From assembly GCA_937958985.1 (NCBI GenBank), contig CALGLV010000037.1, positions 1 to 64,000 of the forward strand: 64,000 nucleotides of DNA, given 5' to 3'. The position numbers were made by a program, and so were the translations under genes. Below the pieces are notes generated by a model. The model saw only the letters and a program-made list of their open reading frames with translations. It was not told where the DNA came from and searched no databases. Source of the stretch: an uncultured Aquimarina sp. GTDB taxonomy: Bacteria; Bacteroidota; Bacteroidia; Flavobacteriales; Flavobacteriaceae. Positions 54,348-61,409 of this stretch are shown here, one piece after another (within the stretch, counting starts at the first letter, position 1; each line of letters begins with the position of its first letter).

Positions 54348-55184
54348 CTATAAAGAAGTGTACTGTCCTGTTATTACGTTATAAAGACTTGTGATTTTAT
54401 TAGTTTTGCTCATAATATTTGTAAGAGGTAATTTGTTGTTGAAAAAATCTCTTTTATTGTTTTCAATATCCTCAAATAAACTTAGCACTTTTCCTATATT
54501 ACCTTCAATACTAAAAGTATTTAGGTCGCTAATTAATAAGTTGTTTAAGGAGTTATTCATTTCGCCATAAATTTCTTCAACCTTATCACACATACCTTTA
54601 GAGTTTAGTTTTTCTTTACGATATAGTCTACAAGCAACATAATACAAGCAAAGCCTTTGTGATAGCATTCGTTGTTTTCCTGATAAATTAATTGTAGTAA
54701 CTTTAGATTGTTCAGATTCTTCTTCATTTAAAAACTCTTTATTGTATTTCGAATCTTCTTCAATAGCAAGTACTAAGGCGTGGCATGTTTTTAATAATAA
54801 GTTAGATGTTTCCATTATGGCATTTACGTTCGCTAAATTCCTATTTCGTAATACCTCTTTAAATTGTTCAAATAAATTATTTTCTTTTTTAATTAGTGTT
54901 TTTACTTTGGCAGAGCTGTTCTCAGAATTAGCTTTCAGAATGGCTAAATTTCGTTGAAACAATTGTATGCTAGAAGTAAATTCACTTGAAAGTTCTGAAC
55001 CAGAAGCCCCTGCAAGTCTTATTAAATGAACTTTTGCTATACGTTGGGAAAGCATGCGTTGTTTTCCTGATATATTGGTAGCCTTTTTGAAGCTAATTTT
55101 ACCGTAAGAAGTGTTTTGTGCACTTAGGTCAAAAACCGCTAGTATACTTAGTAAGTAAAATGAAAGTGTTGTTAATTTTTTCAT
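54348..55184 (-). CDS. Secreted tandem P-box (PilJ/NarX-like) protein
   Basis: The protein has 278 residues with a signal peptide (LAVFDLSAQN) and no further membrane helix. It holds two well-preserved P-boxes about 127 residues apart: ATNISGKQRMLSQRIAKVHL (about 35-54) and TINLSGKQRMLSQRLCLYYV (about 162-181). Both keep the two Arg that line up with the ligand Arg of NarX. Each box starts a four-helix-bundle-sized module, so the protein looks like a monomeric equivalent of the dimeric NarX sensor. It has the same promoter type as nrtA, from which it diverges. A soluble nitrate/nitrite-binding role is inferred. Confidence 0.75.
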   Translation of the reverse strand: MKKLTTLSFYLLSILAVFDLSAQNTSYGKISFKKATNISGKQRMLSQRIAKVHLIRLAGASGSELSSEFTSSIQLFQRNLAILKANSENSSAKVKTLIKKENNLFEQFKEVLRNRNLANVNAIMETSNLLLKTCHALVLAIEEDSKYNKEFLNEEESEQSKVTTINLSGKQRMLSQRLCLYYVACRLYRKEKLNSKGMCDKVEEIYGEMNNSLNNLLISDLNTFSIEGNIGKVLSLFEDIENNKRDFFNNKLPLTNIMSKTNKITSLYNVITGQYTSL

Positions 55185-55215
55185 AACAGAATATTTTAGG
55201 GATTATTGTATGGTA

Positions 55216-55248
55216 CAAATATAAGTATATCTAAGTATTAATACTTAG
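55216..55248 (-). promoter_or_regulatory. Promoter of the tandem P-box gene with perfect 18-bp palindrome
   Basis: CTAAGTATTAATACTTAG (55231-55248) is a perfect palindrome. On the minus strand it is followed by ATACTTATATTTG, the half-site fused to the -7 box TATATTTG (55216-55223). The TACTTA starts are 10 bp apart, one helical turn. Confidence 0.75.
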
Positions 55249-55369
55249 GTTTTTTTGTTTTTTTTACATTTTTTATTGTTTGTTTATTTTTAAAACAAAG
55301 TCTATGTGATTGATAATCATTGATTAGTAGTCTGTATTAAGTGTTTTTTTAAAAAATATAAGTATTTAC

Positions 55370-55402
55370 TAAGTATTAATACGTAATTAATACTTATATT
55401 TG
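55370..55402 (+). promoter_or_regulatory. nrtA operon promoter with palindrome and fused half-site
   Basis: TAAGTATTAATACGTA (55370-55385, 15 of 16 matches) is followed by ATACTTATATTTG with -7 box TATATTTG (55395-55402). The TAC starts are 11 bp apart. Extra half-sites lie just upstream (around 55359). Confidence 0.75.
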
Positions 55403-55436
55403 TACTGTCAACAAAATAATAATAAACAGTATTCTT

Positions 55437-56816
55437 ATGAAAAATAGGTATTTGAAAATATCAGCAAGTGTTTTTGCAGCAGTTTTGGTTTCTTGTGGAG
55501 GAAAGAAGAAGCATGAGGCAGCTCAAGGAGAAGTTGAAGCAGCTCCAGCTATTCCTACTTTGGAAATAGAAAAGCCACAATTAAAATTTGGTTTTATAAA
55601 GCTAACAGATATGGCTCCTTTGGCAATTGCTAAAGAAAAAGGATTTTTTGAAGATGAGGGATTGTTTGTTTCGGTAGAAGCACAGTCTAATTGGAAAAAT
55701 ATTTTAGATAGAGTAATTGATGGTCAGTTAGATGGATCGCATATGTTGGCAGGTCAGCCGATTGCTGCTCAAGCAGGTTTTGGTCGTCAGGCGGAGCTTG
55801 TAACAGCTTATTCTATGGATTTAAATGGAAATGGAATTACAGTATCTAATGATGTGTGGGCAAAAATGAAGCCTAATGTTAAAAAGGATTCAGAAGGTAA
55901 GCCTGTTCATCCAATTTCAGCGAAAGCTTTAAAGCCAGTAATTACGGAATATAAAAAAGAGGGGAAGCCTTTTAAAATGGGAATGGTATTTCCGGTATCA
56001 ACTCATAACTACGAAATTCGTTATTGGTTAGCTGCAGCAGGTATACACCCAGGAATGTATACGGCTAGTAATATTCAAGGTCAGGTAGATGCTGAAGTTT
56101 TATTGTCTGTAACTCCACCGCCACAAATGCCAGCAACTTTAGAAGCGGGTACTATTTACGGATATTGTGTAGGAGAGCCATGGAATCAGCAAGCTGTGTT
56201 TAAAGGTATAGGTGTTCCAGTGACAACTAATTATGATATTTGGAAAAACAATCCAGAAAAAGTATTTGTAATGACTAAGCAATTTATGGAGAAATATCCA
56301 AATACTTCAGTTGCTGTTACGAAAGCTTTAATTAGAGCAGGAAAATGGTTAGATGAGCCAGGAAATAGAAAAGAAGCGGTGCAGATTTTATCTAAGCCAG
56401 GTTACGTTGGTGCGCCAGTAGATGTATTAGCAAATTCTATGACAGGTACTTTTGAATTCGAAAAAGGAGATAAAAGAGAAATGCCTGATTTTAATGTGTT
56501 CTACAAGTACAATGCAACGTATCCTTTCTACTCGGATGCAGTATGGTTTTTAACTCAAATGAGAAGATGGGGACAAATTCCAGAGGCTAAATCGGCAGAT
56601 TGGTATGCCTCAAAAGCAAAAGAAGTTTACCGCCCGGATGTTTGGTTGAAAGCAGCTAAATTATTAGTAGCCGAAGGTAAAATACCTGCAACAGATATTC
56701 CTGATACTGATGGTTTCAAACCAGCAACACAAGATTTTATTGATGGTAATAAATATGATGGTAAAGATCCTATAGGATATATCAATAGTTTTAAAATTGG
56801 TAATAAAGATAAATAA
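55437..56816 (+). CDS. nrtA: Nitrate/nitrite ABC transporter substrate-binding lipoprotein (NrtA-like)
   Basis: The protein has 459 residues with a lipobox LVSC (Cys 20). It matches the NrtA/CmpA family: [80 protein letters not shown] and [14 protein letters not shown]. It captures nitrate (or bicarbonate in CmpA) in the periplasm. Nitrate is favoured by the neighbours. It is the first gene of nrtA-nrtB-nrtC-nrtD, with an intercistronic hairpin after it. Confidence 0.85.
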   Translation: MKNRYLKISASVFAAVLVSCGGKKKHEAAQGEVEAAPAIPTLEIEKPQLKFGFIKLTDMAPLAIAKEKGFFEDEGLFVSVEAQSNWKNILDRVIDGQLDGSHMLAGQPIAAQAGFGRQAELVTAYSMDLNGNGITVSNDVWAKMKPNVKKDSEGKPVHPISAKALKPVITEYKKEGKPFKMGMVFPVSTHNYEIRYWLAAAGIHPGMYTASNIQGQVDAEVLLSVTPPPQMPATLEAGTIYGYCVGEPWNQQAVFKGIGVPVTTNYDIWKNNPEKVFVMTKQFMEKYPNTSVAVTKALIRAGKWLDEPGNRKEAVQILSKPGYVGAPVDVLANSMTGTFEFEKGDKREMPDFNVFYKYNATYPFYSDAVWFLTQMRRWGQIPEAKSADWYASKAKEVYRPDVWLKAAKLLVAEGKIPATDIPDTDGFKPATQDFIDGNKYDGKDPIGYINSFKIGNKDK

Positions 56817-56854
56817 GATTAGGGAGTGTTGAATTTTTTTGACACGGAGTTAAA

Positions 56855-56875
56855 GGGGGGCTTTTTAAGCTTCCC
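56855..56875 (+). other. Intercistronic hairpin between nrtA and nrtB
   Basis: GGGGGGCTT (56855-56863) pairs with AAGCTTCCC (56867-56875), with two GU pairs and a 3-nt loop. There is no T run, so it more likely stabilises nrtA mRNA or lowers downstream expression than terminates. Confidence 0.5.
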
Positions 56876-56960
56876 TATACTCTTAACCTCCCATCCCATA
56901 AAACAACAATTAAAAGTAAATCAAAAGAAAGCATTTCAATACATCAATCCCTAAAGTATA

Positions 56961-58052
56961 ATGATTATGAAAGACAAATCAATCAATATATTAAAATTTA
57001 TTGGTTTAGGATTTTTTGAGCCCATCGTGCGCCTAGCAGCTGGTGAAGAGGTGAAAAAAAACCTTACCGAATTAATAAAAAAAGTAGTATTTCCATTAGT
57101 GTCTATTTTCTTGTTTATTATTTTGTGGAGTGTAGGCTCAAGGGCTTTATACAATACTGAAAGAAATTATAAAATTGAAACCGCACGTACTGCAGGTGGA
57201 GAGGAAGCGGTTACAGCTGAACTAGCTAGAATGGAATCTGGACAGAGTACTATAAACTCGTTACCAGCCCCTGGAGCTGTTTGGGAAGCCTTTAAAAATT
57301 TAATAGCCGACCATAATGCTATTAGTGCTAAAAAAGAGGCTTTTTATGAAAGAGTATCCGCTACTAATGAAAAATTAGCAGCCCAAGGAAAAAAAGAAAT
57401 CACTTATACAGGACGACCGTCTTTTGTAGATCAAGTAATGACTAGTTTAAAAACGGTATTTGCAGGATTTATTTTAGCCTTGTTTTTGGCAGTTCCTATA
57501 GGAATGGTTTTAGGATTAAGCGAAACCTTACGATCTTCATTCAATTGGTTTATACAAATATTCAAACCAGTATCGCCTGTTGTTTGGTTTTTGTTAGTAT
57601 ATATGATTGTAAAAACACTTACACTTACTTATGATGGTGATGTGTCGTTTGTAATATCTTTTATCGCTGTAGGTTTGTGTGCTATGTGGGCAACACTAGT
57701 GAACACAACGCTTGGAGTAGCGTCGGTAGATAAAGATTATATTAATGTAGCCAAAGTACTTAATTTAAGTGTAGGTCAAAAAGTATTTAAAATAGTATTG
57801 CCATCAGCATTTCCGTTAATTTTTACAGGTTTACGCATAACGGTGTCGGTAGCTTGGATGGTATTAATTGCCATTGAATTATTATCTCAAAGTCCAGGAT
57901 TAGGAACATTTGTATGGGAAGAGTTTCAAAATGGAGCTAATGATTCTAACGCCAAAATTATTGCAGCGATGTTTGTAATTGGTTTAATAGGTTTTATGTT
58001 AGATCGCATTATGTTTTCGATACAAAAATTAATGACATTCACTGAAGCTTAA
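56961..58052 (+). CDS. nrtB: ABC transporter permease (NrtB-like)
   Basis: The protein has 363 residues. An N-terminal helix (FPLVSIFLFIILWSVGSRAL) is followed by a periplasmic Glu/Lys-rich segment, then five to six helices of the binding-protein-dependent permease type. The coupling loop is around NVAKVLNLSVGQKVFKIVLPSAFPLIFTGLRI, the EAA-like motif. A second ATG 6 bp inside is an equally likely start. The unusually long insert between helix 1 and the permease core (about 60-145) is not seen in all NrtB proteins. Confidence 0.85.
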   Translation: MIMKDKSINILKFIGLGFFEPIVRLAAGEEVKKNLTELIKKVVFPLVSIFLFIILWSVGSRALYNTERNYKIETARTAGGEEAVTAELARMESGQSTINSLPAPGAVWEAFKNLIADHNAISAKKEAFYERVSATNEKLAAQGKKEITYTGRPSFVDQVMTSLKTVFAGFILALFLAVPIGMVLGLSETLRSSFNWFIQIFKPVSPVVWFLLVYMIVKTLTLTYDGDVSFVISFIAVGLCAMWATLVNTTLGVASVDKDYINVAKVLNLSVGQKVFKIVLPSAFPLIFTGLRITVSVAWMVLIAIELLSQSPGLGTFVWEEFQNGANDSNAKIIAAMFVIGLIGFMLDRIMFSIQKLMTFTEA

Positions 58053-58140
58053 ATAGGTTTACGGTTTTAAAGTTTCAGGTTTAAAGTTGTTATAAATAAT
58101 AAGCCCAAAACAGTAAACTACAAACCATAAACCAAAATTT

Positions 58141-58995
58141 ATGGCACATATAGAATTAAAAAACGTTTCAAAATCATACGGAACGGGAGCAAATAAAATA
58201 GAGGTACTTAATAATATAAACCTTAAAATAGAAGAAGGCGAATTTGTTGCAATTGTAGGTTTTTCAGGAAGTGGAAAAACGACATTGATAAATCTTATTT
58301 CAGGACTTGAATTTCCAGATGAAGGAGAAGTGCTGTTCAAAGGAGAACCTGTAACAGGTCCAAGTCACGAAAGAGGGGTTATTTTTCAAAACTATTCATT
58401 ATTACCATGGCTAAACGTTCATAATAACGTAAGCATGGCGGTAAAAGAAAAGTTTAAAAAATGGTCAAGAACCCAAATTAGTGATCGTGTAAAAGATTAT
58501 GTGAAAATGGTGGGCTTATCACACGCAATCACAAAATTACCCAAAGAACTTTCAGGAGGAATGCGCCAGCGGGTATCGGTAACTAGAGCATTGGCTATGA
58601 GTCCGGAAGTTATTTTAATGGATGAGCCATTAAGTGCTTTGGATGCTTTAACGCGCGGGACATTACAAGATGAGATTCTAAATATTTGGAATAAAGATAA
58701 AAGAACCGCTTTGTTAATTACCAACGACGTTGATGAGGGTATTTATATGGCTGATAGAATTATACCATTACGACCAGGCCCTAAAGCTACTTTAGGGCCA
58801 GAATTTGTGATAAATATAGATCGTCCTAGAGATAAGATTGCGTTGAATAATGATGATAATTTTAAAAAATTACGTAATTCAATCTTAGAATTTTTAATTC
58901 AGATAGGAAAGGAGCGAAAGGCAAAAGCTTCTAAAGAGTATATTTTGCCTAATATTAAGCCTATACTTAGAACAAAATTAGGAACACGAGTTTAA
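58141..58995 (+). CDS. nrtC: ABC transporter ATP-binding protein, nitrate type (first)
   Basis: The protein has 284 residues. The Walker A is GFSGSGKTT (40-48), the signature ELSGGMRQR, the Walker [13 protein letters not shown], and the switch region reads [17 protein letters not shown]. The last 40 residues are basic and extend beyond the core. It lacks the substrate-binding-like C-terminal domain of cyanobacterial NrtC, so the symbol refers to position only. It pairs with the next ATPase. Confidence 0.85.
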   Translation: MAHIELKNVSKSYGTGANKIEVLNNINLKIEEGEFVAIVGFSGSGKTTLINLISGLEFPDEGEVLFKGEPVTGPSHERGVIFQNYSLLPWLNVHNNVSMAVKEKFKKWSRTQISDRVKDYVKMVGLSHAITKLPKELSGGMRQRVSVTRALAMSPEVILMDEPLSALDALTRGTLQDEILNIWNKDKRTALLITNDVDEGIYMADRIIPLRPGPKATLGPEFVINIDRPRDKIALNNDDNFKKLRNSILEFLIQIGKERKAKASKEYILPNIKPILRTKLGTRV

Positions 58996-59005
58996 AACGA
59001 AAGTT

Positions 59006-59824
59006 ATGGAAACAAAAGAAATTAAAGACACTCGTGAACACAATGGATTGTTTCGTCATGAGTATATGTTAGATATATCTGGGTTAAACAAAACTTACCC
59101 TACTCCTAATGGAGATTATGTAGTTTTGGATGATTTGGACTTAAAAGTTAAAAAAGAAGAATTTATTTCAATTATCGGTCATTCGGGTTGTGGCAAGAGT
59201 ACGCTACTAACCATGATTGCAGGTTTAAATGAAATATCAAAGGGAACTATAATTGCAGGTAATAAAACCGTTAAAGGGGCAGGGCCCGATAGGGCAGTGA
59301 TTTTTCAATCGCCAAGTTTGTTTCCTTGGATGACGGCTTATGAAAATGTAATGATTGGGGTAAAGCAAGTTTTTGCTCATGGGAGTAAAAAAGAACGCGA
59401 CGATATTGTAAAATATTATTTAGCAAAGGTTGGTTTAGAGGACTCCATGTTTAAAAAAGCTAAAGATCTTTCGCAAGGTATGCAACAACGGGTAGGTATT
59501 GCACGAGCATTTGCTTTGAAGCCTAAAGTTTTGTTGTTAGATGAGCCGTTCGGAATGTTAGATTCCCTAACTAGAGGAGAGTTACAAGATGTTTTGGTTG
59601 AAGTTTGGAACCAAGAAAAAATTACTGCAGTAATGATAACACACGATGTTGATGAATCTATTTTGTTAGCAGACAGAGTAATTATGATGACATCGGGACC
59701 AAGGGCAAAAGTAGGCGATATTTTAGAAATCGATTTTGAACGACCTAGAGATAGAGCTGCATTGTTAGATCATCCCGATTACTATAAATATAGAGAGCAT
59801 TTAATTAATTTTTTAGAACATTAA
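59006..59824 (+). CDS. nrtD: ABC transporter ATP-binding protein, nitrate type (second)
   Basis: The protein has 272 residues. The Walker A is GHSGCGKST (58-66), the Walker B VLLLDEPFGMLD, and the switch VMITHDVDESILLADRV. The signature is LSQGMQQR in place of LSGGQ. It follows the first ATPase by 10 bp. Together they probably form a heterodimer on NrtB. A terminator follows after 46 bp. Confidence 0.85.
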   Translation: METKEIKDTREHNGLFRHEYMLDISGLNKTYPTPNGDYVVLDDLDLKVKKEEFISIIGHSGCGKSTLLTMIAGLNEISKGTIIAGNKTVKGAGPDRAVIFQSPSLFPWMTAYENVMIGVKQVFAHGSKKERDDIVKYYLAKVGLEDSMFKKAKDLSQGMQQRVGIARAFALKPKVLLLDEPFGMLDSLTRGELQDVLVEVWNQEKITAVMITHDVDESILLADRVIMMTSGPRAKVGDILEIDFERPRDRAALLDHPDYYKYREHLINFLEH

Positions 59825-59869
59825 TTAATAAAAGTAACTAGTTTAATTAATATTAGTTTTTTTCGATTG

Positions 59870-59904
59870 AAATCCAATGTTTCTTGTAAATATTGGATTT
59901 TTTC
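59870..59904 (+). terminator. Terminator of the nrt operon
   Basis: AAATCCAAT (59870-59878) pairs with ATTGGATTT (59892-59900), followed by TTTTTTC. Confidence 0.75.
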
Positions 59905-60046
59905 TTGTTTCATATTGAAGATATGAAAACTTTACGGGAATAATAATTTCCATAAATACAACAAAATAACAAAAAGTGAATATAAAAATCACAGAGTATT
60001 GATGATTAGTAAATTAATCATAAAAAAAGAAGAAGAATAGAATTTA

Positions 60047-60109
60047 TAAGTATTAATGCTTAAATTAGCTAAAAATATCTAAGTATATTTAAAAAATACT
60101 TACTTTTCG
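60047..60109 (+). promoter_or_regulatory. Orphan nitrate-type promoter/operator cluster
   Basis: TAAGTATTAATGCTTA (60047-60062, 15 of 16 matches), a half-site TAAGTATATTT (60080-60090), and a composite AATACTTACTTTTCG (60095-60109) that closely resembles the narK-gene composite. A last half-site lies at 60111-60118. No gene follows on the plus strand. Confidence 0.5.
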
Positions 60110-60114
60110 GTAAG

Positions 60115-60211
60115 TATTAAAAAGAAAGAGCTCTTAATTTTATCAACAAATATTGTTAGTATTATAAAGACAGTTAAACTTCTTCTCGTGTTGATAATTT
60201 TGGGAGCTCTT
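60115..60211 (+). ncRNA. Candidate nitrate-responsive non-coding RNA or structured element
   Basis: AAGAGCTCTTAATTTTATCA and three more bases (60126-60148) can pair with the segment 60189-60211 through about 23 positions with a few mismatches and GU pairs, closing a 40-nt loop. It begins 17 nt after the orphan composite promoter. There is no T run on the plus strand. On the minus strand a T-rich tail follows, so it may instead terminate the arsC operon. Confidence 0.3.
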
Positions 60212-60284
60212 ATAATATAAATGACTGCAAGTATAATAATTAATTTTTTAAACTAAATAAAGATTTGTTTAATTAACAATTGTA

Positions 60285-60899
60285 CTAGGTGATTTCTATT
60301 TTAGAGAAAACGTATTTTAATTCGGTTGCAATTTGTAAGCTTCGTTCTAAATACTTCTCTTGTTGTTGCGGCGTATTATCAAAAGCTTTAGGATCTTCAA
60401 AAGTTAAAGGAATTCTTTTTTCTGCACCAGCAATAAAAGGGCAGCCTTTGTCTGCCGACGAGCAGGTAAGTATAGCGGCAAAATTGCTTTGTGGGTTAAA
60501 AGAGTTGTCAAAAGTTTTTGAAAAACCTATAATAGGAGCATTGTTCAGGCCTAGCTTAATAGCATATATAGGATTTTTACTATCACAAATTGTTCCTACA
60601 ACAAATCCATTAGTTTCTAGTGTTTTTGCTGCTACAGGAAAAAGAGCAGTAGCTTCGGTACCGCCAGAATAGCTATATACATTCGGAATATTATAAAAAG
60701 CTGCCATTGCCTGTGCCCAAACTTGCGATAAATGACTACGTCTTGAATTGTGCGTGCATATAAAATTAAGATTTACAACTTGTTTAGAATCAATTTTTGA
60801 TTGGATAAAATCAGTTAATTGCTGTAATATCTCTTTTCGGTCGTCACTAATACTAGCTTCCTTTAAAGATAATATTGTTTTTTTTATTTTGTCGAACAT
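60285..60899 (-). CDS. arsC: Low-molecular-weight phosphatase / arsenate reductase-like protein
   Basis: The protein has 204 residues. The active-site loop is CTHNSRRS (C48 to R54, CX5R), and the later Cys region CSSADKGCPFIAG resembles the resolving Cys of thioredoxin-linked ArsC. DPKAFDNTP is the downstream Asp region. It probably reduces arsenate, or dephosphorylates protein tyrosine. The ars neighbour DUF6428 favours the first. An N-terminal helical extension of about 40 residues precedes the fold. Confidence 0.75.
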   Translation of the reverse strand: MFDKIKKTILSLKEASISDDRKEILQQLTDFIQSKIDSKQVVNLNFICTHNSRRSHLSQVWAQAMAAFYNIPNVYSYSGGTEATALFPVAAKTLETNGFVVGTICDSKNPIYAIKLGLNNAPIIGFSKTFDNSFNPQSNFAAILTCSSADKGCPFIAGAEKRIPLTFEDPKAFDNTPQQQEKYLERSLQIATELKYVFSKIEIT

Positions 60900-60911
60900 A
60901 AAAAGAATAGG

Positions 60912-61364
60912 TTAACAGCACCCTGATCCAGGAGTGCATGCGTTAGCTGCGTTTTCAGTTTTTGCAGGTTCAGCAATACCACAATTGTCTTTAGCTAAAC
61001 AATCGGTGACTTTTGAGGTAAGTACAAAATTGTTACCCTTAATTTCTAAACCATATTTACCAATGGTTTCACCTTGGTATTCTACTTCAATTTCATCGTT
61101 AGAAATATGGAGTACATTTTCGGCAATAGTAATAATGTTTAGTAATTTATCAGGATTTAACCTGTGGTCATAATCATCAGCTTCCCAAAGTTGAAAATTA
61201 ACAACACGTTCCTTTCGTAGCACGCCACCACAATCAATAAAATCCTTAGTTACTTTACCTACTTCGGTAACATGAAAATGTTTGGGCACTAATTGCCCGT
61301 TAGGAAGTTCAAAAGCTATTTGAGATAGGTTTTTGAGTGCGGTTTTAAATTCTTCTAACTTCAT
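60912..61364 (-). CDS. DUF6428-like protein of ars operons
   Basis: The protein has 150 residues and is cytoplasmic. It has VPKHFHVTEVGKVTKDFIDCGG and VNFQLWEADDYDHRL, which I associate with DUF6428 next to arsenate-resistance genes. The tail is Cys-rich (ACTPGSGCC), possibly a metalloid-binding site. It lies 12 bp upstream of the arsC-like gene. An ArsR repressor, usual in such operons, is not present here. Confidence 0.7.
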   Translation of the reverse strand: MKLEEFKTALKNLSQIAFELPNGQLVPKHFHVTEVGKVTKDFIDCGGVLRKERVVNFQLWEADDYDHRLNPDKLLNIITIAENVLHISNDEIEVEYQGETIGKYGLEIKGNNFVLTSKVTDCLAKDNCGIAEPAKTENAANACTPGSGCC

Positions 61365-61409
61365 AATATTTTGAAATTTATTGAAGTAAATTTAAGGGAT
61401 AATAATCAA

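Larger units (their letters stand above)
59905..60284. other. Gene-free gap with operator cluster and long stem-loop
   Basis: This gap after the nrtD terminator has no credible gene. Its first 130 bp show nothing but a small palindrome (60002-60021). It then holds a nitrate-type operator cluster (60047-60109) and an 86-nt stem-loop (60126-60211), and ends at the convergent arsC-like gene. Confidence 0.7.

Noticed and set aside
60002-60021. ATGATTA...TAATCAT hairpin in the gap after nrtD
   Set aside because: A 7-bp AT-only stem followed by A, not T, on the plus strand. It is too weak to call a terminator.
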